This document shows positions 58,530 to 64,000 of a stretch of DNA of 64,000 nucleotides, one piece after another; the stretch's first letter is position 1, and each line of letters starts with the position of its first letter. The notes below the pieces were generated by a model, which ran no database searches, had not been told where the DNA came from, and saw only the letters and a program-made list of their open reading frames with translations. The position numbers were made by a program, and so were the translations under genes. The DNA comes from RPQJ01 sp044226195 (GTDB lineage: Bacteria; Pseudomonadota; Gammaproteobacteria; Steroidobacterales; Steroidobacteraceae). The stretch lies in assembly GCA_044226195.1 (NCBI GenBank), contig JBGAHO010000018.1, positions 7,283 to 71,282 on the forward strand, in the 5' to 3' direction.

Positions 58530-59972
58530 ATGGCTCGGCCAGCAGGCGGGTGGACGAAAATCATGGCATGGATCGTGTCGGCCTTTTACTTGGCGGGCGT
58601 CCTGGCGGCAATAGACGCGGTCATGAACACGCGGACGGCGCAAGGCGCCATTGCGTGGGGCGTGTCGCTGGTGTCGGTGCCCTTCGTCGCCGTTCCCGCT
58701 TACCTCGTGTTCGGGCGCAGCAAGTTCGACGGCATGTCGGTGGCGTACGAACAGCGCAAGCAGGAGATCGACAGCCTGGTCCGCCAGGTGCGGGAGAACC
58801 TGCGTCCTTGGACGCTCGGCGATACCGCATCCGGTGGAACCTTCCGCGCGATCCAGCGCCTGTGCGGCATGGAACTCACGCACGGCAATCGTGCGGAGTT
58901 GCTGGTGGACGGTCAGGCCACGTTCGACAGCATCATCGACGGCATCGCGCACGCGGAGCGCTACGTGCTGGTGCAGTTCTACATGTTCCACGACGACGGG
59001 CTCGGGCGCCGCATGCAGCAGGCGTTGATCGAACGGGCCCGGGCGGGCGTGCGGGTGTACATGCTGTATGACGAGGTCGGCAGCAAGGGACTGTCGAAGG
59101 CGTATGTCGATGCGCTGCGGGGCGCCGGCGTCGAGGTGACCTCGTTCAGGCCGACGCAGGGCGCCGGCAACCGCTTCCAGCTGAACTTCCGCAATCACCG
59201 CAAGATGGTCGTCGTCGACGGCGTGACCGGCTGGGTCGGCGGCCACAATGTCGGCGACGAATACCTGGGCCTCGACCCGGAATTCACGCCTTGGCGCGAC
59301 ACGCACGTGCGGCTCGAGGGGCCGGTCGTGCTGCAGTTGCAGGCGACGATCCTCGCCGACTGGTATTGGGCCACGCGAACGATACCGGAGCTGAACTGGG
59401 CGCCGCGGGCCAGCTCGACCGCCGACGTGCACGCGATGATCGTGCCGAGTTCACCGTCCCAGAAACTGGAGACGGCGGGCCTGCTGTTCGTCACCGCGCT
59501 GCAGTCGGCCAGGCACCGCATCTGGATTTCGGCGCCCTACTTCGTGCCGGACGAGGCCGTCATGAAGGCGCTGCAGCTGGCCGCGCTGCGGGGTGTCGAC
59601 GTGCGCATCATCACCACCGGCAAGGGTGACAGCCAGGCCGTGTACCTTGCCGCGTTCCATTACATCCACGCGCTGCGGGGCCTCGGCATCCGCTTCTACG
59701 CCTACCGGCCGGGATTCCTGCATGAAAAAGTGATGCTCGTCGATGACGACGTGTCGACCGTCGGTACCGCAAATTTCGACAACCGCTCATTCAGGCTGAA
59801 TTTCGAGGTCACGGCGCTGATCGTCGATCCGGACTTCGGGCGTCGGATGGCCGCGATGTTCGAGCAGGACTTTGCCCACGCGGAACCGATCGACCCCGAC
59901 GATTTCGAGCGCCGGCCCTTCTGGTGGCGACTCGGCGTCAACCTCTCGCGCCTCGCGTCGCCGGTGCTCTGA
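58530..59972 (+). CDS. cls: cardiolipin synthase (phospholipase D family)
   Basis: A 480-residue membrane enzyme. Two N-terminal helices (IMAWIVSAFYLAGVLAAIDAVM; GAIAWGVSLVSVPFVAVPAYLVF) precede two HKD motifs: HRKMVVVD in FRNHRKMVVVDGVTGWVGGHNV, and HEKVMLVD in FLHEKVMLVDDDVSTVGTANFDNRSF. It joins two phosphatidylglycerols into cardiolipin. The upstream 58372-58529 holds no clear gene. Position on the island, after two outer-membrane proteins, hints at an envelope role for the cargo. Confidence 0.95.
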   Translation: MARPAGGWTKIMAWIVSAFYLAGVLAAIDAVMNTRTAQGAIAWGVSLVSVPFVAVPAYLVFGRSKFDGMSVAYEQRKQEIDSLVRQVRENLRPWTLGDTASGGTFRAIQRLCGMELTHGNRAELLVDGQATFDSIIDGIAHAERYVLVQFYMFHDDGLGRRMQQALIERARAGVRVYMLYDEVGSKGLSKAYVDALRGAGVEVTSFRPTQGAGNRFQLNFRNHRKMVVVDGVTGWVGGHNVGDEYLGLDPEFTPWRDTHVRLEGPVVLQLQATILADWYWATRTIPELNWAPRASSTADVHAMIVPSSPSQKLETAGLLFVTALQSARHRIWISAPYFVPDEAVMKALQLAALRGVDVRIITTGKGDSQAVYLAAFHYIHALRGLGIRFYAYRPGFLHEKVMLVDDDVSTVGTANFDNRSFRLNFEVTALIVDPDFGRRMAAMFEQDFAHAEPIDPDDFERRPFWWRLGVNLSRLASPVL

Positions 59973-60155
59973 CCGGGCGGATCCGCGGGCATCCCCGTGC
60001 GACGGTCGGGGCTGGCGATGGTCGTGCCGGGGCTGGCGCTCGTCGCGGTCACCATTGCGCTCGGAGGCTGGGCGGCGACATCGTCCACCGGGTACGGGCC
60101 GGGCCCGTGGCGGCGCCAAACCGCCAGAAAATCTGCTTTTCTCGGGGATTTAAGG

Positions 60156-60232
60156 TGGTCGGGATGAGAGGATTTGAACCTCCGACACCTACGTCCCGAA
60201 CGTAGTGCTCTACCAGGCTGAGCTACATCCCG
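60156..60232 (-). tRNA. tRNA-Pro (CGG anticodon)
   Basis: The minus strand folds as a full tRNA: acceptor stem CGGGATG/CATCCCG, D arm GCTC-AGCCTGGTA-GAGC, anticodon stem CTACG/CGTAG with loop TTCGGGA (anticodon CGG, proline), T arm GGAGG-TTCAAAT-CCTCT, and an encoded CCA (60158-60156). A 3' copy lies at 43465-43508. A short AT-rich inverted repeat (AGAAAA/TTTTCT, 60126-60142) just downstream may help end its transcript. Confidence 0.97.
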
Positions 60233-60284
60233 AATCCGGTCGCAATCGGCAGCGGGGCCGGGAGGCCCGCCTTGCGAGCCGCGC

Positions 60285-60313
60285 AGTCTACTCAGGCGGG
60301 GGTGGTTATTCAA
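60285..60313 (-). promoter_or_regulatory. predicted promoter of tRNA-Pro
   Basis: On the minus strand TTGAAT (60313-60308) and TAGACT (60290-60285) are separated by 17 bases, followed by about 45 bases of leader to the tRNA 5' end. Confidence 0.5.
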
Positions 60314-60402
60314 CGCTCGAAACCGGCGCAACGTATTAACCGAAGTCGCTGCCGCCTTCCCAAGTGTCGACCGAATCGGTAATCTAGATTGACACTTATG
60401 GG

Positions 60403-60420
60403 TGTACGGCCCGCTTGACA
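60403..60420 (+). promoter_or_regulatory. TGT-N12-ACA motif overlapping TTGACA (PpsR/CrtJ-like site)
   Basis: TGT at 60403-60405 and ACA at 60418-60420 enclose 12 bases, the exact consensus of PpsR/CrtJ, the photosynthesis-gene repressor. The right half is part of a -35-like TTGACA (60415-60420). A second TTGACA lies at 60389, and AAGTGTC/GACACTT (60362-60368, 60391-60397) forms a longer dyad. No good -10 follows. The match is short, so it is suggestive only. Confidence 0.4.
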
Positions 60421-60463
60421 GTTTTTCGCATTTGCGTCGTCGCCGCGCGACAAGGGAGTTACC

Positions 60464-61009
60464 GTGCTTTACCCGATCGTCCGGATGTATTCCACCGCCG
60501 ACGCCGCCGCGAACGCCGTTGCGGCGCTGAAGGGCTGGGGTTTCGGCGATGACATGATCAGCGTGATCGGCCCGTCGCACGGGTCGGGCGAAGCGATCGT
60601 GTCGGCGCTGATGGCTGCGTACATCGAACGCACGCAGGCGAAGCACTACGCGTCCGGCGTGGGCCAGGGCCTGACGGCCGTCGTCGTGCGCGCGCCCTTC
60701 GGGCACGGCGAGGCCGCGCAATACCACATGAACAGCGCCGGTCCCGTGTCGAAGAAAGACGCGTTTGCCGAGCCGATGGCCTCGAGCTGGGACGAGGGCG
60801 CGCCGGTGTCCTCGGCGTTCCACCTCCCGGTGCTTTCGAAGTGGCGGCCGTTCGGCGGCATGCCCTGCGTGACGAAGCGCGGCAGCACGCTCTGCTCGAA
60901 GCTCGGCCTGCCCGAGATCTCGGCCGACGATCGTCCCACCACCGAGAAACTCGGCCTGCCGATGCTCTCGAAGCCGGGTCCGGCGCTCAGCGCCTTCTTC
61001 AAAGGCTGA
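60464..61009 (+). CDS. unknown protein next to the antenna operon, with C-terminal LPxLS repeats
   Basis: A GTG start after GGGAG gives 181 residues. The N-terminal 90 residues (VRMYSTADAAANAVAALKGWGFGDDMISVIGP, then helix and GLTAVVVRAPFG) resemble general-stress YflT/DUF1269-like small domains. The C-terminal part has three spaced motifs of the type LPVLSK, LGLPEIS and LGLPMLSKPGPALS, which may be binding repeats. No named family. The candidate PpsR-like site before it suggests co-regulation with photosynthesis genes. Confidence 0.65.
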   Translation: MLYPIVRMYSTADAAANAVAALKGWGFGDDMISVIGPSHGSGEAIVSALMAAYIERTQAKHYASGVGQGLTAVVVRAPFGHGEAAQYHMNSAGPVSKKDAFAEPMASSWDEGAPVSSAFHLPVLSKWRPFGGMPCVTKRGSTLCSKLGLPEISADDRPTTEKLGLPMLSKPGPALSAFFKG

Positions 61010-61031
61010 CGCGCCTCATTCGCGATTGACG

Positions 61032-61056
61032 CTGCGCCGCTCGCCGAGCGGCGCAG
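61032..61056 (+). terminator. hairpin after the unknown antenna-linked gene
   Basis: CTGCGCCGCT (61032-61041) pairs with AGCGGCGCAG (61047-61056) round a 5-base loop. The trailing T content is poor (TCGTTT), so termination may be partial. Confidence 0.55.
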
Positions 61057-61150
61057 TCGTTTCCGGGCCTGCGGCCCCAGGAATCCAAGCCACGACTTGG
61101 AGCCCCGGAATTCCTGTCGCTTTGGCGTCAACGAGACTTGACGCTTCAAA

Positions 61151-61179
61151 TTGACAGGTAAAATTTACACTCCTATGAT
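61151..61179 (+). promoter_or_regulatory. puc promoter with overlapping TGA-N12-ACA
   Basis: TTGACA (61151-61156), a 17-base spacer and TATGAT (61174-61179) form the best sigma-70-like promoter in the window. A palindrome GTAAAATTTAC fills the spacer. TGA-N12-ACA (61152-61169) is one mismatch from the PpsR/CrtJ consensus and overlaps the -35, the usual place for this repressor. Predicted start near 61186. Confidence 0.65.
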
Positions 61180-61185
61180 CAACCT

Positions 61186-61489
61186 GAGTTCGGGAATTCA
61201 CAGACGCAAGAAATGCGCGAGGCGCGACATTGGCCTTTGCAGCACACGCACGCAGACGTCGTGAGATGGATGCGTGGGCGCGGCATCCGTGCCGTGCGCG
61301 CCCCGCCTGAGCGGTCGAATCCCGATTCCTTCCTGCCGCCTCTGCCTGCGTCGCACGCGTTGCATCGCGTCGCGGCGCATTCCCTTTGTGTTTCTTCGCC
61401 GCCGGTTTGCGCCGGCGACGACCGGAAGCCCTGCGTGCGGGCGTTGCACGGGACTCCAACGATTAGCTAGCTACCCAAGGAGTAAAAGA
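61186..61489 (+). other. long untranslated leader of the puc operon
   Basis: About 300 bases between the predicted transcription start and pucB. Frames crossing it look like chance. I see no confident tRNA-like or riboswitch fold. Long leaders are known for puc and puf mRNAs, so it may influence stability or translation. Confidence 0.4.
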
Positions 61490-61645
61490 ATGGCAAGTGA
61501 TCCGAATCGGGTATGGCCGTCAGGTCTTACCGAACCCGAAGCTGAAGAGCTTCACAAGCACGTGATCGACGGCGCGCGCTTGTTCTTCATCATCGCGCTC
61601 GTCGCCCACCTGCTGGCGTATATCTATACGCCGTGGCTCCACTAA
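61490..61645 (+). CDS. pucB: LH2 (B800-850) light-harvesting beta polypeptide
   Basis: A 51-residue antenna peptide matching LH2 beta chains such as that of Rhodoblastus acidophilus. EELHKHVIDGARLFF holds the first conserved His (residue 22). The membrane helix ALVAHLLAYIYTPWLH carries His40, the ligand of B850 bacteriochlorophyll. LH1 beta chains usually end differently (RPW...). RBS AAGGAG lies 7 bases before the ATG. With pucA it forms the ring antenna of purple bacteria. Confidence 0.96.
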   Translation: MASDPNRVWPSGLTEPEAEELHKHVIDGARLFFIIALVAHLLAYIYTPWLH

Positions 61646-61657
61646 CGGAGGCATGTC

Positions 61658-61837
61658 ATGAACCAAGGAAAAATCTGGCTCGTGGTCAAGCCGACCGTCG
61701 GTCTGCCGCTGTTCCTCGGCACGGTGACGCTGATTGCCATCCTCGTCCATACGGCAGTGCTGAGCCACACGACGTGGTTCTCGGCCTACTGGAATGGCGC
61801 TGCGGGCAAGGCAGCGGTGACGACTCCTGCTCCCTGA
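61658..61837 (+). CDS. pucA: LH2 (B800-850) light-harvesting alpha polypeptide
   Basis: A 59-residue peptide starting MNQGKIWLVVKP like known LH2 alpha chains, whose N-terminal Met binds B800. His31 in AILVHTAVLSH is the B850 ligand. Tyr44 and Trp45 (FSAYW) match the residues that hydrogen-bond B850; low-light B800-820 variants have Phe-Leu there. This predicts an 850-nm type antenna. GGAGG lies 6 bases before the ATG. A powerful hairpin follows. Confidence 0.96.
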   Translation: MNQGKIWLVVKPTVGLPLFLGTVTLIAILVHTAVLSHTTWFSAYWNGAAGKAAVTTPAP

Positions 61838-61862
61838 GTAAGGGTGCAGTGGTCTGATGACC

Positions 61863-61904
61863 TTCGGCGGGGGAGGGGACCCATGGGTCCCGTCCCCCGC
61901 CGAA
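61863..61904 (+). other. strong intercistronic hairpin between pucA and pucC
   Basis: TTCGGCGGGGGA (61863-61874) pairs with TCCCCCGCCGAA (61893-61904). Inside, after one G-G mismatch, lies the palindrome GGGACCCATGGGTCCC (61876-61891). No T tract follows. In Rhodobacter such structures stabilise antenna mRNA and lower downstream expression; the same role is inferred here. Confidence 0.75.
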
Positions 61905-61926
61905 TCTGCTGCCCGCCACCCGCGCG

Positions 61927-63336
61927 ATGAACAAGGTCAGCCGCAAGGCGATGCAGTTCTGGGCGAGCTACGGCACGCGCTTCCTGCCGTTTGCCGACGC
62001 CGCGTCGCCCGACCTTCCGCTGCCGCGCCTGCTGCGGCTCTCGCTGTTCCAGGTGTCGGTCGGCATGGCGCTCGTGCTGATGGTCGGCACGCTCAACCGC
62101 GTGATGATCGTCGAACTCGGTGTGCCGGCGTCGCTGGTCGGCATCATGGTGTCGCTGCCGGTGCTGTTCGCGCCGTTCCGCGCGCTCATCGGCCACCGCT
62201 CCGACACGCACCGGTCCGAGCTCGGCTGGAAGCGCGTGCCCTTCATCTGGAAGGGATCGCTGATCCAGTTCGGCGGACTCACCATCATGCCGTTCGCGCT
62301 GCTGGTGCTCGCGGGCGCCGGCCACGCGGCCGAAGTGCCGACCTGGGTCGGCAAGCTCGCCGCCGCCGTCGCCTTCCTGATGGTCGGCGCGGGCGTGCAC
62401 ATGACGCAGACCGTCGGCCTCGCGCTCGCGACCGACCTCACGCCGATCGACCGCCAGCCACGCGTCGTCGGCCTCATGTACGTGATGCTGCTGCTCGGCA
62501 TGGCCGTCAGCGCGCTCGTGTTCGGCGGCCTGCTGGTGAATTTCACGGCGGGTCGCCTCGTGCAGGTGATCCAGGCGTCGGCGGTGATCACGCTGATCCT
62601 CAACACGGTGTCGCTGTGGAAACAGGAGGCGCGACGTCCGAAGCGCACGCTCGCGCCGGCGCCCCGCGACCCGACCTTCGCCGAGTCCTGGGCGAGCTTC
62701 GCCTCGAGCGAGCGCGCCATTCGGCTGCTGTGGGCGCTGTGCCTCGGCACGCTCGCGTTCGGCATGTCCGACGTGCTGCTCGAGCCCTACGGCGGCCAGG
62801 TCCTGCACCTGACGGTGTCGTCGACCACCAAGCTCACCGCGACGTTCGCGGTCGGCGGCCTGTTCGGCTTCGGCCTCGCCTCGCACGTGCTGGGCCGCGG
62901 CTACGATCCCTTCCGCATGGCCAGCATCGGGGCGCTGGTCGGCCTGCCGGCGTTCGCCTGCGTCATCGTTGCGGCGCCGCTGCATTCGCTGCCGGTGTTC
63001 ACCTTCGGCACGCTGCTGATCGGCGTCGGCGCCGGGCTGTTCGGCCACGGCACGCTCACCGCCACGATGAACAATGCGCCCGCCGACCAGCGCGGCCTCG
63101 CGCTCGGCGCCTGGGGCGCGGTACAGGCCTGCGCCGCCGGCGTCGGCATGGCGACCAGCGGCGTGATCCGCGACGTGGTCAACGCCGCGGCCGGCTCGCG
63201 CGACGTGCTGCCGTACGTGAGCGGCGCCGCGTCCGGGTACACCGTCGTCTACGTCATCGAGATGGTGCTGCTCTGCTGCACCATCGTCGCAATGGCGCCC
63301 ATCCTCTTCGCCTACCGCCGGCAGGCCCGCGCATGA
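61927..63336 (+). CDS. pucC: PucC/LhaA-family major facilitator protein for antenna assembly
   Basis: A 469-residue membrane protein with 12 predicted helices of the bacteriochlorophyll delivery (PucC/LhaA) family: LPLPRLLRLSLFQVSVGMALVLMVGTLNRVMIVELGVPASLVG, APFRALIGHRSDTHRSELGWKRVPFIWKGS, and GMSDVLLEPYGGQVLHLTVSSTTKLTA. PucC is required for LH2 formation, probably by handling bacteriochlorophyll. It follows pucBA and its stop overlaps the deformylase start. Confidence 0.93.
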   Translation: MNKVSRKAMQFWASYGTRFLPFADAASPDLPLPRLLRLSLFQVSVGMALVLMVGTLNRVMIVELGVPASLVGIMVSLPVLFAPFRALIGHRSDTHRSELGWKRVPFIWKGSLIQFGGLTIMPFALLVLAGAGHAAEVPTWVGKLAAAVAFLMVGAGVHMTQTVGLALATDLTPIDRQPRVVGLMYVMLLLGMAVSALVFGGLLVNFTAGRLVQVIQASAVITLILNTVSLWKQEARRPKRTLAPAPRDPTFAESWASFASSERAIRLLWALCLGTLAFGMSDVLLEPYGGQVLHLTVSSTTKLTATFAVGGLFGFGLASHVLGRGYDPFRMASIGALVGLPAFACVIVAAPLHSLPVFTFGTLLIGVGAGLFGHGTLTATMNNAPADQRGLALGAWGAVQACAAGVGMATSGVIRDVVNAAAGSRDVLPYVSGAASGYTVVYVIEMVLLCCTIVAMAPILFAYRRQARA

Positions 63337-63836
63337 CTCGCCTCACGATCCTCGAGCACCCGGACGAGCGGCTGCGCCGCAAGGCCGAGCCTGTCAGCGA
63401 TTTCGGACCCGCGTTCCAGCATCTCGTCGACGACCTGTTCGAGACGATGTACGCGTCGAAGTCGTTCGGTCTCGCGGCCACCCAGGTCGACGTGCATCGC
63501 CGCGTGCTGGTGATGGACATCTCCGGCACGGGCGCGGATCCGCAGGTGTTCGTCAATCCCGAGATCCTCTCGCGCCGCGGCTCGTGCCTGGTGGAGGAGG
63601 GGTGCATCTCGTTGCCGGGAGTGAACGAGAGCGTCAAGCGCGCGCTGCGCGTGCACGTGCGCACGCAGGACCGGCAGGGTGCGGTCTACGAGCACGATCT
63701 CGAGGGACTGGCGGCCGTGTGCCTGCAGCACGAGATGGACCACCTCGCGGGCATGCTCTTCATCGACCGCCTGTCGGCATGGCGACGGCTGCGCCTGCGC
63801 GCGCGGCAGGAACGCCCGCTGGCCGCGGCTCAGTAG
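63333..63836 (+). CDS. def: peptide deformylase
   Basis: A 167-residue deformylase. Motif 1 is FGLAATQVDV, motif 2 EEGCISLPG with metal ligand Cys91, motif 3 LQHEMDHLAG with His133, Glu134 and His137. It removes N-formyl groups from new proteins. Its ATG overlaps the pucC stop, so the gene can be read from the puc transcript. This coupling is curious because LH2 alpha keeps a modified N-terminal Met in known species. The stop overlaps the convergent gene by 7 bases. Confidence 0.95.
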   Translation: MTRLTILEHPDERLRRKAEPVSDFGPAFQHLVDDLFETMYASKSFGLAATQVDVHRRVLVMDISGTGADPQVFVNPEILSRRGSCLVEEGCISLPGVNESVKRALRVHVRTQDRQGAVYEHDLEGLAAVCLQHEMDHLAGMLFIDRLSAWRRLRLRARQERPLAAAQ

Positions 63837-64000
63837 GTCCGCGCGACCGCGAAATCCGCCAGCAGGATCAGCGAGCGGCGGAAGTCCGACTCCGGCAGCA
63901 CGTCGAGGGCCGCGACGGCGATGTCCTTCTCGCGGCGTGCCGCCTTGGCGGTGTACTCGAGCCCGCCCGAATTCTCGATCGTGCGCGTGATGCGCTCGAG
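63830..64000 (-). CDS. ispB: polyprenyl diphosphate synthase, C-terminal part (IspB-like)
   Basis: Only the last 56 codons are in the window; the gene continues past 64000. The minus-strand end reads ERITRTIENSGGLEYTAKAA and then DIAVAALDVLPESDFRRSLI and ADFAVARTY. This matches the C-terminus of octaprenyl diphosphate synthase IspB, which makes the ubiquinone side chain. A geranylgeranyl or farnesyl synthase (CrtE, IspA) is a possible alternative, since only the tail is visible. Confidence 0.75.
   Translation of the reverse strand, partial: LERITRTIENSGGLEYTAKAARREKDIAVAALDVLPESDFRRSLILLADFAVARTY

Larger units (their letters stand above)
43465..60198. mobile_element. putative degenerate genomic island at tRNA-Pro(CGG), sulfatase cargo
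   Basis: The island is bounded by the intact tRNA-Pro gene on the right and a displaced copy of its 3' end on the left, the usual topology for integration next to the tRNA 3' end. It holds about 16.6 kb: HdeD-like protein, radical SAM sulfatase maturase, YidH-like protein, a gene remnant, sensor kinase, two response regulators, two sulfatases, a nucleotidase-like phosphoesterase, two outer-membrane proteins and cardiolipin synthase. No integrase, transposase or mobility gene was found, and the left repeat is decayed. It is therefore an old, fixed element if real. Confidence 0.6.

Noticed and set aside
61213..61470. Small open frame in the puc leader
   Set aside because: No ribosome site, composition of chance, and it lies between a strong promoter and pucB.
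61490..61837. LH1 genes pufBA rather than LH2 pucBA
   Set aside because: The beta chain ends TPWLH and the alpha chain has the MNQGKIW start and SHTTWF-AYW segment of LH2; no pufLM follows and a PucC-type gene does.
1..64000. CRISPR arrays or insertion sequences
   Set aside because: No regularly spaced repeats, transposase genes or terminal inverted repeats were seen; the only mobility sign is the tRNA-flanked segment.

Overview
The window looks like chromosome of a GC-rich, photosynthetic purple proteobacterium. The strongest evidence is at 61490-63336, where LH2 antenna genes pucB and pucA are followed by a PucC-type transporter. A YheU-family protein, a fused siroheme synthase (CysG), an IspB-like C-terminus and an ExbB/ExbD energising cluster point to Gammaproteobacteria. 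I cannot place it lower than class. Two TonB-dependent receptors suggest a flexible, organic-substrate-using phototroph. The main photosynthesis cluster (reaction centre, bacteriochlorophyll and carotenoid genes) is not in view.

Layout. 1-4760: tightly overlapping Ton/Tol-like operon (TPR protein, small secreted protein, ExbB, two ExbD, AgmX/TonB-like protein). 4761-10524: assimilatory sulfate reduction operon cysJ-cysI-cysH-cysG, preceded by a LysR-type dyad and a terminator-like hairpin. 10521-16548: STAS-like protein, dicarboxylate symporter, TonB receptor with alpha/beta hydrolase, small unknown protein, MarC transporter. 16555-21983: MttB-family methyltransferase with a dimethylglycine-dehydrogenase-like enzyme, SRPBCC and SYLF proteins. 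22091-24606: secreted unknown protein, AtzG-like peptide and amidase. 24598-32250: acyl-CoA module (MaoC, acyl-CoA dehydrogenase, two CaiB/BaiF CoA-transferases) divergent from a GntR regulator, then a large TonB receptor. The same operator-like sequence precedes both the module and the receptor. 32536-43487: PEP carboxylase, a histone-H1-like protein and housekeeping or unknown genes.

43465-60198 looks like an old genomic island. An intact tRNA-Pro(CGG) sits at 60156-60232 on the minus strand. A degenerate copy of its 3' part (39 of 44 bases identical, same orientation) lies at 43465-43508, within the end of the yheU-like gene. The cargo forms a coherent set: anaerobic sulfatase-maturing radical SAM enzyme, sensor kinase with a solute-binding-like periplasmic domain, two response regulators, two Cys-type sulfatases, a Tat-exported 5'-nucleotidase-like phosphoesterase, an OprP-like porin, another outer-membrane barrel and a cardiolipin synthase. 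I saw no integrase.

60233-64000 is the antenna region: a protein of unknown function behind a TGT-N12-ACA site, then a puc promoter, pucB, pucA, a very strong intercistronic hairpin, pucC, peptide deformylase and the end of a polyprenyl diphosphate synthase.
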